Positions 46,379-54,887 of a DNA stretch of 54,887 nucleotides are shown here, in pieces. The stretch spans positions 1 to 54,887 of the forward strand of contig DATKEG010000004.1 in the NCBI GenBank assembly GCA_035544515.1, given 5' to 3'. Source of the DNA: DATKEG01 sp035544515 (GTDB lineage Bacteria; Acidobacteriota; Vicinamibacteria; Fen-336). A program made the translations under genes and the position numbers. Each line of letters opens with the position of its first letter. Position 1 is the first letter of the stretch. The notes beneath the pieces are model-generated. The model ran no database searches. It was not told the origin of the DNA and saw only the letters and a program-made list of their open reading frames with translations.

Positions 46379-48009
46379 AGGTGTTCCGGCCCGTCCCCAG
46401 GCGGCTCTCCCGCGCCCTCTCCATCCTGTTCGTGCTGGCCTGGTTCGCCCAGATGGGCCTGCTCGTCCGGCGCGCCTACCTGCAGGACGCGGCGCACCTC
46501 GCCGCCGACCTCTCGCAATACGGCTCGACCGCCTCGTGGAGGGGCATCTACTATCGCGGCGAGAAGATCGGCTTCAGCGTCGGCCAGATCACCCCCGTCG
46601 AGGACGGGTTCGAGATCAAGGAGGACGGCCGGCTCCAGATGATCCTGCTGGGGGCGACGACCGCGGTCCGCCTGAGCACCGTGGCCCGCGTGGACCGGTC
46701 CTTCGCGCTGCGCTCCTTCTCCTTCGGCCTCGACCCCGGCACCGGCGCCACCCAGGTGAACGGCCGCGTGGACGGCCGCCGGCTGGAGCTGGAGATCGCC
46801 ACGCCGTCGGGCCGCCGGACCGACGTCAGGGAGCTGGCCGAGCCGCCCGCCCTTTCGCTCAACCTCTCCCGCCGGCTCGCCGCGGGCGGGCTGGTGACGG
46901 GGGCGCGGCACGCCTTCTCCGTGTTCGACCCGGCCACCCTGACCAACGCGCCGCTCCTCGTGGACGTTCTCGGACGCGACGTGGTGCGCGCCGCGGGACG
47001 GCCCATCCCGGCGTTCAAGGTGCGCATGACCTTCGGCACCCTGGTGTCCACCTCCTGGATCGACGACGTCGGCGAGGTGGTGCGCGAGGAGAGTCCGCTG
47101 GGGCTGGTGGTGGTGAAGGAGTCCCCCGAGCGCGCCACCGCGCTCGCCGTGCCCGGTCAGGTGATGACGGACATCCTCGAGGCCTCGGCGGTCGTGCCCG
47201 TGCCCGCGCGCCGCATCGAGAACCCCAATGCCGTGGAGCTCCTGCGCGTCCGCCTCACCGGGGTCGACACGTCCGGCAGCGACCTCCAGGGCGCAGGCCA
47301 GACGGTCACCGGCGACGTCTTCGAGGTGGTGGACGCGCGCACCCTCCGGCCCGGCCCCCGCGACCCCGAGGCGGCGCTCTTCCTGCATCCCGAGCCGTTC
47401 CTCGAGAGCGACGCGCCCGAGATCGTGGCCGAGGCGGCCCTGGTGGTCGAGGCGTCCCGCGTGGCCGGCGTGCGTCCGGGTCCGCGGGCGCACGCCGAGC
47501 GGCTGGTCCGCCACGTCAACGACATCATCGAGAAGAAGCCCACCGTGAGCCTCCCCTCGGCCCTCGAGGTGCTGCGCACGCGCGTGGGCGACTGCAACGA
47601 GCACACCGCGCTCTACGTCGCCCTCGCCCGCGCGCTGGGCATCCCCGCGCGCATCGCGGTCGGTCTCGTGCACCTGCACGGCGCCTTCTACTATCACGCC
47701 TGGCCGGAGGTGTACCTCGCGGAGGAGGACGGCGGGCTGTGGCTGCCCGTCGACCCCACCCTGAACCAGTTCCCCGCCGACGCCACGCACATCCGCCTGG
47801 CCCGTGGCGGGCTCGACCGGCAGGCCGCGCTCCTCCCGGTCATCGGGCGCACGCGCATGGACGTCCTCGAGCTGCGCCTGGCGGAAGGATCGGCGCCGGT
47901 GCTCGTGGGCCGCGCGGCCCAGGACACGCGGCCGCTCGGGATGCCGTCCCTGCCGCGCCGGGAAACCGGCCCGGGAAGCTGCTGGAGGTCGTCCAGGGGA
48001 CGCCGATGA
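46375..48009 (+). CDS. Transglutaminase-like (papain-fold) membrane-anchored protein
   Basis: About 544 residues from a TTG; GTG 46381 is an alternative. One N-terminal membrane segment (ALSILFVLAWFAQMGLLV) is followed by about 350 residues of beta-rich extracytoplasmic sequence and a transglutaminase-like core. The Cys-His-Asp triad is intact: GDCNEHTALY (Cys407), YYHAWPEVYL (His441) and VDPTLNQF (Asp460). Such proteins act as peptidases or amide-transferring enzymes in the periplasm. Its stop overlaps the ABC ATPase start (ATGA), so it probably works with the exporter. The substrate is unknown. Confidence 0.85.
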   Translation: MKVFRPVPRRLSRALSILFVLAWFAQMGLLVRRAYLQDAAHLAADLSQYGSTASWRGIYYRGEKIGFSVGQITPVEDGFEIKEDGRLQMILLGATTAVRLSTVARVDRSFALRSFSFGLDPGTGATQVNGRVDGRRLELEIATPSGRRTDVRELAEPPALSLNLSRRLAAGGLVTGARHAFSVFDPATLTNAPLLVDVLGRDVVRAAGRPIPAFKVRMTFGTLVSTSWIDDVGEVVREESPLGLVVVKESPERATALAVPGQVMTDILEASAVVPVPARRIENPNAVELLRVRLTGVDTSGSDLQGAGQTVTGDVFEVVDARTLRPGPRDPEAALFLHPEPFLESDAPEIVAEAALVVEASRVAGVRPGPRAHAERLVRHVNDIIEKKPTVSLPSALEVLRTRVGDCNEHTALYVALARALGIPARIAVGLVHLHGAFYYHAWPEVYLAEEDGGLWLPVDPTLNQFPADATHIRLARGGLDRQAALLPVIGRTRMDVLELRLAEGSAPVLVGRAAQDTRPLGMPSLPRRETGPGSCWRSSRGRR

Positions 48010-48758
48010 TCCAGATCCACGAGCTGGTCAAGAGATTCGGGGCCTTCACCGCGGTGGACGGCGTGAGCCTGGAAGTGCCGGCCGGCGAGATCCACGGCTT
48101 CCTGGGGCCCAACGGCGCGGGCAAGACCACGACCATCCGGATCGTGGCCGGCCTGCTCAAGCCCACGTCCGGCCGCGTCGCCATCGGCGGGCACGACCTG
48201 GCCTCGGAGCCCGAGGTGGCCAAGGCCTCCCTTGGCTTCATCCCCGACCGGCCGTTCCTGTACGAAAAGCTCACCGCCGGCGAGTTCCTGCGCTTCCACG
48301 GCGGCCTGTACGGGATCGACGGCATCGGCATCACTCGCCGCGTGGGCGAGATGCTGGAGCTGTTCGAGCTGAGCCGCTGGGAGAACGAGCTGGTGGAGAG
48401 CTTCTCGCACGGCATGAAGCAGCGGCTGGTGATGTGCGCGGCGTTCCTGCACCGGCCGCGCGCGGTGGTGGTGGACGAGCCGATGGTGGGCCTGGACCCG
48501 CGCGGGGCGCGCCTGATCAAGCAGGTCTTCCGGGCCATGAGCGCGCAGGGCGTGGCCATCCTGATGAGCACGCACACGCTCGAGGTCGCGCAGGAGATGT
48601 GCGACCGCATCAGCATCATTTTGAAGGGCCGGATCATCGCGCGCGGCACCGTGCCCGAGCTGCAGGCCATGACGGGAGGCGCCGACGAGCAGCTCACGCC
48701 GGTGTTCCTCAAGCTGACGGGCGGCAGCGGGCTCCAGGAGATCGATGACCTCCTCTGA
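48006..48758 (+). CDS. ABC transporter ATP-binding protein (exporter type)
   Basis: 250 residues. Walker A GPNGAGKTTTIRIVAGLL, signature SFSHGMKQRL (a diverged LSGGQ) and Walker B AVVVDEPMVGLDP with the switch His in STHTLEVAQ. It resembles the ATPases of drug or lipid exporters. It overlaps the transglutaminase-like gene by 4 nt and the permease gene by 14 nt, so the three form one unit. Confidence 0.92.
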   Translation: MIQIHELVKRFGAFTAVDGVSLEVPAGEIHGFLGPNGAGKTTTIRIVAGLLKPTSGRVAIGGHDLASEPEVAKASLGFIPDRPFLYEKLTAGEFLRFHGGLYGIDGIGITRRVGEMLELFELSRWENELVESFSHGMKQRLVMCAAFLHRPRAVVVDEPMVGLDPRGARLIKQVFRAMSAQGVAILMSTHTLEVAQEMCDRISIILKGRIIARGTVPELQAMTGGADEQLTPVFLKLTGGSGLQEIDDLL

Positions 48759-50451
48759 GGCGCCCTTCCCCTTCCTGCTGCGCCCGGCCTGGCACGCCGC
48801 GCGCAACCGCGCGCGCCAGCGCGAGCGCGGCGACCTCGCCCGCGCCGCCGTGTTCGGCTCCGTCGGCCTGGCCGTGGGCGCTGCCCTCTTCGGCGTCTTC
48901 TTCTGGCTGACCTGGCAGCTCCTCGGCTACGCGGAGCTGGGCGACTACCTCCTGCGCCTGGGCCTCTCCTGGCTCTTCCTGACCTTCCTTTCCTTCCTGG
49001 CCTTCAGCGGCCTCGTGACCTCGCTCTCCACGTTCTTCCTCTCCGAGGACCTGCGCCTGCTCGTGGCCTCGCCCGTGCGCGCCGACCGCCTCTTCTACTC
49101 CCGCTTCAGCCGCACGATCGTGCAGGCCTCGTGGATGGTGGTCACCTTCCTGCTGCCCGTGCTCCTGGGCGTCGGCCTGGCCCGCTGCGCGGGCGGGCTC
49201 TATTGGCTCTGCGCCGCGCTCACCATCGTGCCCTTCGCCGTCATTCCCGTGGCGCTGGGCAGCCTGACCACCCTCGCCCTCGTGAACGTGTTCCCGGCGC
49301 GGCGCGCCCGCGACGTGCTCATGCTCATGGGCGTCCTCTTCGGCGTGGTGCTGGTCATGATGCTGCGCTTCCTGCAGCCGGAGCGCCTGCTCCGCGTGGA
49401 GTCGCTGCCCGACGTGACCGCCTTCTTCACCACCCTGCAGTCGCCCGTCACGCCGCTCCTGCCCTCCTTCTGGGCGGGCGAGGTGCTCTTCGCCGCGCTG
49501 CAGGGGCGCATGGACTGGCGGCACGCGGGCGCTTTGTGGACGACCGCGCTGGCCCTGACCGTGCTCGCGCGCGCCGCCTTCGGCCGTTACTATTTCAGCG
49601 GCTGGAGCAAGGCCCAGGAGGCGCGCAAGGCGCGCTTCACCCGGCTGCGCGGTCTCGAGCGGCTCTCCGCCCTGCTCCCGGTCTCCCCCGCGGCGCGCCA
49701 CCTCCTGCTGAAGGACCTCAAGGTCTTCCTGCGGGACACCACGCAGTGGTCGCAGCTCCTGCTCCTGCTGGCCCTCATGATGGTCTACCTGTACAACTTC
49801 CGCGTGCTCGACCTCGACCGCATCCCCTACATGAGCGGCCTGGTCAAGAACGCGTACGCTTTCGTGAACCTGGCCATGGCCGCCTTCGTGCTCTCCGCGG
49901 TGGCCGTGCGCTTCGTGTTCCCGGCCGTGTCCGCCGAGGGCGCGTCGTTCTGGATCGTTCAGTCCTCGCCCGTTTCCATGAAGGCCTTCCTGTGGTCGAA
50001 GTTCTGGACCGGCCTCGTGCCGGTGCTGGTGCTGGCGGAGGTCCTCACCCTCCTCTCGAACGAGTTCCTCGGCGTGGAGCCCGCCCTCAAGTGGATGGCC
50101 GCCGCCGCCATCTTCGGCATGACCTTCGCGCTCGTCGGCCTCGCGGCCGGGCTCGGCGCGGAGCACCCCCGCTTCCAGGCCGAAAACGTCACGCAGGTGG
50201 CCGGCTCCTACGGCGGCATCGCCTACATGATCCTGGCCGTGCTGTTCATCCTGGTGCAGACGGCCCTCCTGGCCTGGCCGGCCTCGGTCTACCTGTGGCA
50301 CCGCTTCCAGGGGCTGCCCGTTTCCTCCACACGGATGGGCCTGATGGCGCTGAGCCTCCTGACCGCGCTCGCCCTGTGCGTGGCCACCTGCCTGGTGCCC
50401 ATGCGCCGCGGCGTGCGGGCCCTCGAGGACCTGGGCGGCCGGGCGGCTTGA
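48745..50451 (+). CDS. ABC exporter permease, large membrane protein
   Basis: 568 residues with about 12 hydrophobic helices, for example VGAALFGVFFWLTWQLLG, WLFLTFLSFLAFSGLVTSL and FVLSAVAVRFVFPAVSAEG, then GGIAYMILAVLFILVQTALLA. Short cytoplasmic loops contain FLSEDLRLLVASPVRADRLF and FWIVQSSPVSMKAFLWSKF. The two halves (1-270 and 300-568) both show a loop with a hydrophobic-S-P-V pattern, hinting at an internal duplication. The exported substrate is unknown. Confidence 0.85.
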   Translation: MTSSEAPFPFLLRPAWHAARNRARQRERGDLARAAVFGSVGLAVGAALFGVFFWLTWQLLGYAELGDYLLRLGLSWLFLTFLSFLAFSGLVTSLSTFFLSEDLRLLVASPVRADRLFYSRFSRTIVQASWMVVTFLLPVLLGVGLARCAGGLYWLCAALTIVPFAVIPVALGSLTTLALVNVFPARRARDVLMLMGVLFGVVLVMMLRFLQPERLLRVESLPDVTAFFTTLQSPVTPLLPSFWAGEVLFAALQGRMDWRHAGALWTTALALTVLARAAFGRYYFSGWSKAQEARKARFTRLRGLERLSALLPVSPAARHLLLKDLKVFLRDTTQWSQLLLLLALMMVYLYNFRVLDLDRIPYMSGLVKNAYAFVNLAMAAFVLSAVAVRFVFPAVSAEGASFWIVQSSPVSMKAFLWSKFWTGLVPVLVLAEVLTLLSNEFLGVEPALKWMAAAAIFGMTFALVGLAAGLGAEHPRFQAENVTQVAGSYGGIAYMILAVLFILVQTALLAWPASVYLWHRFQGLPVSSTRMGLMALSLLTALALCVATCLVPMRRGVRALEDLGGRAA

Positions 50452-50476
50452 ATCCCGCGCGGCCCGACCGCATACT
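50448..50476 (+). promoter_or_regulatory. Putative promoter of the PHP-ispG pair
   Basis: TTGAAT (50448-50453), a 17-bp spacer and CATACT (50471-50476), 12 nt before the PHP gene ATG. The -35 overlaps the permease stop codon. The implied leader is only a few nucleotides, as for guaA and trmJ. Confidence 0.5.
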
Positions 50477-50488
50477 GGTCGTTCGCGC

Positions 50489-51172
50489 ATGCTCCTGAAG
50501 GCCGACTTCCATATCCACACCCGCGAGGATCCGCACGACTTCATCCGCTACACGGCGGTCGAGCTGCTCCAGGAGGCCTCCCGGCAGGGCTTCCAGGTCA
50601 TAGCACTCACGTGCCACAACAAGCGCATCCACAGCGAAGACCTGCAGCGGCGGGCGGCCGACCTGGGCATCCTGCTCATCCCGGGCGTGGAGGCCGCGAT
50701 CGAGGGCAAACACACGCTGCTCCTGGACATGCCCTACAGCCGGCTGCGCGTGCGGACCTTCGCGCACGTGCGGGCCATGCGCCGCGACGGCGGGCTCGTG
50801 ATCGCGCCGCATCCCTTCTTCCCCGCCCCCAAGTGCCTGGGCGGCAAGCTGCGCGAGAACCTGGACCTGTTCGACGCCATCGAGTTCTCCCACTTCTACA
50901 CGCGGCGGGTGGACTTCAACCGCCGGGCGGTGGATTACGCGCGGCGCATGGACCTGCCGCTGGTCGGCACGTCCGACTGCCATCGGCTGTGGCAGCTCGG
51001 GACCACCTACTCGCTGATCGACGCGGAAGCGAAGACGGTGCCGGCCGTCTTCGCCGCCATCCGCGCCGGCCGCGTCCGGGTGGTCACGGCGCCCTTGCGG
51101 CCGCTGGAGCGGCTGGGCGGTTTCGGCCGGGGCCTCCGCCGGGCCGCCCACGCCCTGGCGCACGCCCCGTGA
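50489..51172 (+). CDS. PHP domain phosphoesterase-like protein
   Basis: 227 residues. Metal-binding motifs of the PHP fold are seen: ADFHIHTREDPHDF, ALTCHNK, GVEAAIEGKH, IAPHPFF, EFSHFYTRR and LVGTSDCHRLW. These usually bind two or three metal ions and hydrolyse phosphoesters; the substrate is not evident. The TGA stop overlaps the GTG start of ispG (GTGA). Confidence 0.88.
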   Translation: MLLKADFHIHTREDPHDFIRYTAVELLQEASRQGFQVIALTCHNKRIHSEDLQRRAADLGILLIPGVEAAIEGKHTLLLDMPYSRLRVRTFAHVRAMRRDGGLVIAPHPFFPAPKCLGGKLRENLDLFDAIEFSHFYTRRVDFNRRAVDYARRMDLPLVGTSDCHRLWQLGTTYSLIDAEAKTVPAVFAAIRAGRVRVVTAPLRPLERLGGFGRGLRRAAHALAHAP

Positions 51173-52311
51173 AGCGCAACCCGACGCGCGCGGTGCGGGT
51201 GGGCACCCTCACGCTCGGCGGCGGCCATCCGATCGCGGTGCAGAGCATGTGCGCGACGCGCACCCAGGACGTCGACGCCACCGTGGAGCAGGCGGAGGCG
51301 ATCCGCGCCGCGGGCGGCGACCTCGTGCGCGTGGCCGTGGACAGCGCGAAGGACGTGGAGGCCCTGGCCGAGATCCGGGCCCAGACCCGGGCGAACCTGG
51401 TGGTGGACCTGCAGGAGAACTACCGGCTGGCGGAGCGCGTGGCGCCCCACGTGGACAAGCTGCGCTACAACCCCGGCCACCTGCATCACCACGAGAAGCA
51501 CAAGCCCGTGCGCGAGAAGGTGCGCTTCCTGGCGGACGTGGCCCGCGCCCAGGGCTGCGCCCTGCGCGTGGGCGTCAACTGCGGCAGCGTGGACCCCGAG
51601 ACCAAGGCGCGCTTCTCCGGCGACGACGTGGCCGCCATGGTCGAGTCCGCCCTCCAGCACTGCGGCTACCTGGACGAGCTGGGGTTCGACGGGTACGTCG
51701 TCAGCCTCAAGGACTCGCACCCGCGCAAGGTGATCGACGCCAACACGCGCTTCGCGGCGCGCCGTCCGGACGTGCCGCTGCACCTGGGAGTGACGGAGGC
51801 CGGCATCCCTCCCGAGGGCGTGATCAAGACGCGCGTGGCCTTCGAGCAGCTCCTCTCACGCGGCGTGGGGGACACGATCCGGGTCAGCCTCACCCTGCCC
51901 AACCCGCGCAAGCACGAGGAGATCGCCGCCGGCCGCCAGATCCTGGCCGACATCGAGGCCGGCCGCTTCCGCTCCGTGCCCGTCTTCGACGACGACAAGC
52001 TCAACATCATCTCCTGCCCCTCCTGCTCGCGCGTCGAGAATGAGCGCTTCGTGGAGCTGGCGGAAGCGGTCCAGGAGATGTCCGTCTATGCCCAGCGGCA
52101 CGCCCTCACCATCGCGGTCATGGGCTGCCGGGTGAACGGTCCGGGAGAGACCGACGACGCGGACCTGGGCCTGTGGTGCGGGCCGACGCACGTGAACCTC
52201 AAGCGCAAGACGGAGACGCTCGGCGCCTACACCTACGACGAGATCCTCGGCCGGCTGCGCCGGGAGCTCGACCGGCTGATCGCCCAGCGCGCCGTCCCGG
52301 CGCCGCGCTAG
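51169..52311 (+). CDS. ispG: 4-hydroxy-3-methylbut-2-enyl-diphosphate synthase
   Basis: 380 residues. The TIM-barrel domain begins TRAVRVGTLTLGGGHPIAVQSM. Iron-sulfur ligands lie in IISCPSCSRVENE and MGCRVNGPGETDDAD (three Cys plus Glu), and LKRKTETLGAYTYDEIL ends the protein. IspG makes HMBPP in the MEP isoprenoid pathway, a likely source of the prenyl chains used for haem A and quinones. It is translated with the PHP gene (4-nt overlap) and converges with gmd 10 bp away. Confidence 0.96.
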   Translation: MKRNPTRAVRVGTLTLGGGHPIAVQSMCATRTQDVDATVEQAEAIRAAGGDLVRVAVDSAKDVEALAEIRAQTRANLVVDLQENYRLAERVAPHVDKLRYNPGHLHHHEKHKPVREKVRFLADVARAQGCALRVGVNCGSVDPETKARFSGDDVAAMVESALQHCGYLDELGFDGYVVSLKDSHPRKVIDANTRFAARRPDVPLHLGVTEAGIPPEGVIKTRVAFEQLLSRGVGDTIRVSLTLPNPRKHEEIAAGRQILADIEAGRFRSVPVFDDDKLNIISCPSCSRVENERFVELAEAVQEMSVYAQRHALTIAVMGCRVNGPGETDDADLGLWCGPTHVNLKRKTETLGAYTYDEILGRLRRELDRLIAQRAVPAPR

Positions 52312-52321
52312 CGAAGCCGGC

Positions 52322-53305
52322 TCAGCCCCGCGGCCGGACGGGGCGCCCGTCACCCTCCATGTCGGCGTCCACCATCAGGTGCACCAGGTCCTCGAAGGCC
52401 ATCCGCGGGCTCCAGCCGAGCACCGCGCGCGCCTTCGCGGGATCGCCCAGGAGGACGTCGACCTCGGCCGGGCGAAGATACTTGGCGTCGGTCACGACGT
52501 GGTCGCGCCAGTTCATGCCGGCGTAGGAGAAGGCCTCCTCCAGGAACTCGCGCACGGAGTGGGTCTCGCCGGTGGCGATGACGTAGTCGCCGGGCGTCTC
52601 CTGCTGGAGCATCAGCCACATGGCCTCCACGTAGTCCCGGGCGTAACCCCAATCGCGTTTGGCCTCGAGGTTCCCGAGGCGCAGCTCGCGGGCGCCGCCT
52701 TTCTTGATCGCGGCCAGGCCCATGGTGATCTTGCGGGTCACGAAGTTCTCGCCGCGCCGCGGGGACTCGTGGTTGAAGAGGATGCCGTTGGAGACGTGCA
52801 TGCCGTACCCCTCGCGGTAGTTCACGGCCATCCAGTGGCCGAACACCTTGGAGACCCCGTAGGGCGAGCGGGGGTGGAAGGGCGTGCGCTCGGTCTGCGG
52901 GGTCTCCTGGACGAGGCCGAACATCTCGGAGCTGCCGGCCTGGTAGACCCGCGCCCCCAGCCCGAGATCGCGCACGGCGTCGAGCAGCCGCAGGACGCCC
53001 TGGGCGGTGACGTCGCTGGTGTATTCGGGCATCTCGAAGGAGACCTTGACGTGGCTCTGCGCGGCCAGGTTGTAGATCTCGTCGGGTCCCACCGCCGCCA
53101 GCGTGCGGACCAGGCTGTTCTGGTCGACGAGGTCGCCGTAGTGCAGCGCGATGTGGTCGCGGATGTGGTCGATGCGCCAGGTGTTGAAGGAGCTGCTGCG
53201 CCGGATGAGGCCGTGCACTTCGTAGCCCTTCTCGAGCAGCAGCTCGGCCAGGTAGCTGCCGTCCTGTCCCGTGATGCCGGTGATGAATGCCTTGGGCGCC
53301 GCCAT
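52322..53305 (-). CDS. gmd: GDP-mannose 4,6-dehydratase
   Basis: 327 residues of the extended short-chain dehydrogenase family. The NADP-binding motif is FITGITGQDGSYLAELLLEKG and YxxxK is YGVSKVFGHWM, with the Ser/Glu of AGSSEMFG. FNHESPRRGENFVTRKI, which binds the GDP-sugar, is diagnostic for Gmd. It converts GDP-mannose to GDP-4-keto-6-deoxymannose for deoxysugar glycans such as O antigen. No partner (fcl or rmd) is next to it. A Gly-rich start follows ATG 53305. Confidence 0.95.
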   Translation of the reverse strand: MAAPKAFITGITGQDGSYLAELLLEKGYEVHGLIRRSSSFNTWRIDHIRDHIALHYGDLVDQNSLVRTLAAVGPDEIYNLAAQSHVKVSFEMPEYTSDVTAQGVLRLLDAVRDLGLGARVYQAGSSEMFGLVQETPQTERTPFHPRSPYGVSKVFGHWMAVNYREGYGMHVSNGILFNHESPRRGENFVTRKITMGLAAIKKGGARELRLGNLEAKRDWGYARDYVEAMWLMLQQETPGDYVIATGETHSVREFLEEAFSYAGMNWRDHVVTDAKYLRPAEVDVLLGDPAKARAVLGWSPRMAFEDLVHLMVDADMEGDGRPVRPRG

Positions 53306-53473
53306 GAACCTCCGCTCGTGGGCCAGGAGCAATCTACCCGAGCCGCCGGGGAGAACCAAATGGCGCGCGTCCCCCGGGGAGAGCACCGCCTCGAGCCCGG
53401 CCGGACTATGCTTGTGCCGCATCGGCCGCCCGTGAAGTCGCCGCCGGGACGGGTCGTCGGCCGAGGAGGTGGC

Positions 53474-54676
53474 ATGAGCGTCTCTCGCAGGCGGATCCTT
53501 TCCGCGGGCGGCGGCCTGGCCGGGGGGTTGGCGCTGGCCGGAGCCTTTCCGGGGCTCCCCCGCGCGCGGGCCGCCCGCCAGGGCCAGGGCGATGCGCCCT
53601 GCGCGGCCGACCTGGCCGAGCTCCTGAACCTGCCCGACTTCGAGGACCGGGCGCGCGGCTGCCTGCCCCACATGGCGTACGAGTTCGTGGCCTCCGGCGC
53701 GGCCGACGAGATCACGCTGCGCTGGAACCGGGAGGCCTACGACCGCATCCGGCTCCGACCCCGCGTCCTGCGCGACGTGGCCAGGGTGGATACGCGCGTG
53801 ACGCTCCTCGGCCGCGAGCTGCCCTTCCCCATCCTGCTCGCCCCCACCGCCTACCACCGCGTGCTGCACCCCGAAGGCGAGATCGCGACCGCGCGCGGCG
53901 CCGGAGCCGCGCAGGCCACGTGGGTCGTCAGCACGAGCACGACCACCGCCGTCGAGGACATCGCGCGCGCGGCCACGGGGCCGCTGTGGTTCCAGCTCTA
54001 CGTGCAGTCGGACCGCGAGTTCACGCGCGACGTCGTGCGGCGCGCCGAGGACGCGGGTTGCCAGGCGCTCTGCCTCACCGTGGACCAACCCGTGCTCGGC
54101 GCGCGCAACCGGCAGACACGCGCGAAGTTCCAGCTGCCTGCGGAGCTCGCCACCCCGCACATGTACGACATCGGCCCCGGCCGGCAGTCGATCATGGATC
54201 CCCGGCGCGTGGGCGTCACCTGGAAGGACGTCGACTGGCTGCGATCCATCCTGCGCGTCCCCTTGCTCCTCAAGGGCATCCTCGACGCGGAGGACGCCGA
54301 ACGCGCCGTGCAGAGCGGCGTGCAGGGACTGCTCGTCTCCAACCACGGCGCGCGCATCCTGGACACGGCCCCGGCCACCATCGACGCGCTGCCCGAGGTG
54401 GCGGAGCGCGTGGCCGGCCGCGTCCCGGTCCTCGTGGACGGCGGCATCCGGCGGGGCACGGACGTGCTGAAGGCCATCGCGCTCGGGGCGACCGCCGTCC
54501 TGATCGGCCGCCCGTATTGCTATGGGTTGAGCGTGGGCGGCAGCGCCGGCGTGCGCCGCGTGGTGGACATCCTGCGCCACGAGCTCGAGATGGCCATGAT
54601 GCTCACCGGCCGCCCCTCCCTCGCGAGCATCGACCGCTCGGTCCTCTGGGAGCCCCACTCCCCCGCTGCCCCCTAA
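53474..54676 (+). CDS. FMN-dependent alpha-hydroxy acid dehydrogenase with Tat signal
   Basis: 400 residues. The N terminus has a twin-arginine signal (SRRRILSAGGGLAGGLALAG, cleavage near ARA), unusual for this cytoplasmic family. The FMN barrel follows: PILLAPTAYHRVLHPEGE, WFQLYVQSDRE, VPLLLKGILDAEDAERAV and LLVSNHGARILD with the catalytic His (Ala replaces the usual second Gly). VPVLVDGGIRRGTDVLKA and AVLIGRPYCYGLS close the FMN site. A GAGGAGGT ribosome-binding site precedes the ATG. It probably oxidises an L-2-hydroxyacid such as lactate or mandelate in the periplasm, passing electrons to the respiratory chain; the substrate is not fixed. Confidence 0.88.
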   Translation: MSVSRRRILSAGGGLAGGLALAGAFPGLPRARAARQGQGDAPCAADLAELLNLPDFEDRARGCLPHMAYEFVASGAADEITLRWNREAYDRIRLRPRVLRDVARVDTRVTLLGRELPFPILLAPTAYHRVLHPEGEIATARGAGAAQATWVVSTSTTTAVEDIARAATGPLWFQLYVQSDREFTRDVVRRAEDAGCQALCLTVDQPVLGARNRQTRAKFQLPAELATPHMYDIGPGRQSIMDPRRVGVTWKDVDWLRSILRVPLLLKGILDAEDAERAVQSGVQGLLVSNHGARILDTAPATIDALPEVAERVAGRVPVLVDGGIRRGTDVLKAIALGATAVLIGRPYCYGLSVGGSAGVRRVVDILRHELEMAMMLTGRPSLASIDRSVLWEPHSPAAP

Positions 54677-54887
54677 GCGCCGGCACTGGACCCGCCCCCT
54701 GCAACTCGTCTTGGGACGAGTTGTCGCCCGCTTTGGCCGCCAGGACCGCACCGACCGGAGCGCGCGCCTTATGGCACGTGCTCCCGGCTTGGGTCGCTAT
54801 ACGGAAGGTGGCCCCGCCCCTGGCGTCCGGTGCGCGCAGCGGAGCGTCTCCTTGCGCGGCCGCCGCGGTTCATCCGCGGCGGCGCGA
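54677..54887. other. Non-coding 3' end of the window
   Basis: 211 bp after the hydroxyacid dehydrogenase. No convincing gene start is seen. It contains the hairpin at 54702-54723, a 15-nt repeat shared with the tsaB-mutS spacer (54828-54842), and a 10-bp-stem hairpin at 54859-54883 with loop TTCAT. A gene may begin just beyond the window. Confidence 0.5.
54702..54723 (+). terminator. Possible terminator hairpin after the hydroxyacid dehydrogenase gene
   Basis: CAACTCGTC, loop TTGG, GACGAGTTG: a perfect 9-bp stem 25 bp after the stop codon. The following bases (TCGCCCGCTTTGG) hold no strong T tract, so termination would be weak or factor-assisted. Confidence 0.5.

Overview
The window is very GC-rich (roughly 70% by eye), gene-dense chromosomal DNA from a Gram-negative, aerobically respiring bacterium. 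The Gram-negative call rests on lptB and an LptC/LptA-type protein; aerobic respiration rests on a complete A-type haem-copper oxidase operon. Sigma-54, HPr kinase, RapZ and a mannose-class EIIA in one cluster, plus high GC, fit Methylomirabilota/Rokubacteria-like lineages, Deltaproteobacteria-like lineages or Acidobacteriota. The sequence alone does not decide, and this placement is inference. I see no phage, insertion sequence, CRISPR array, tRNA or rRNA; this is core genome with a few decayed or rearranged spots.

Layout. (1) 1-918: 3' end of a thiamine-diphosphate dehydrogenase E1 beta subunit. (2) 940-11541, minus strand: accA, a small unknown gene, an LptC/LptA-type protein, lptB, rpoN, a shortened hpf-like ORF, hprK, rapZ, EIIA, HPr, EI and a cupin, most joined by 4-nt start/stop overlaps. 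This is a regulatory PTS with no sugar permease, next to sigma-54 and LPS-transport genes. (3) 11684-16818, minus: dnaE (carrying a perfect 23-bp inverted repeat inside its reading frame) and guaA. (4) 16961-26627, plus: a PQQ-propeller lipoprotein, a cupredoxin-like lipoprotein, then ctaA, ctaB, oxidase subunits II, I, III-like, III and IV, a CxxC membrane protein, Sco and DUF420. (5) 26760-31281: a small secreted protein and a 1344-residue NtrY-like sensor kinase. (6) 31294-34403, minus: a 61-aa secreted basic peptide, a Nudix hydrolase, pssA, a DUF465 protein, rimI and tsaB. (7) 34502-39544, plus: mutS, hsp20, an internally deleted HtrA-type protease gene and a MshEN-REC-TPR regulator, converging on a Crp/Fnr regulator. 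(8) 39541-46319, minus: Crp/Fnr, a TPR/SLH lipoprotein, hflX, tsaC, a PilT-like ATPase with its partner, and trmJ. (9) 46375-52311, plus: a transglutaminase-like protein, an ABC exporter pair, a PHP phosphoesterase and ispG. (10) 52322-54676: gmd and a divergent Tat-exported FMN-dependent hydroxyacid dehydrogenase.

How they work together. HprK, HPr (His15 and Ser46 both present), EIIA and EI form a complete phosphorelay without a transporter, so it most likely senses PEP/ATP state and feeds RapZ- or sigma-54-linked control. The cox operon carries haem A synthesis, structural subunits and copper delivery together. Start/stop overlaps (ATGA, GTGA, TTGA) are pervasive and imply translational coupling. 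Several promoters place the -10 hexamer only 11-16 nt before the start codon, implying very short or absent leaders.

Most notable: the palindromic in-frame insertion in dnaE, the multiply deleted htrA, the truncated hpf, the cupin coupled to ptsI, and the MshEN-REC-TPR architecture.
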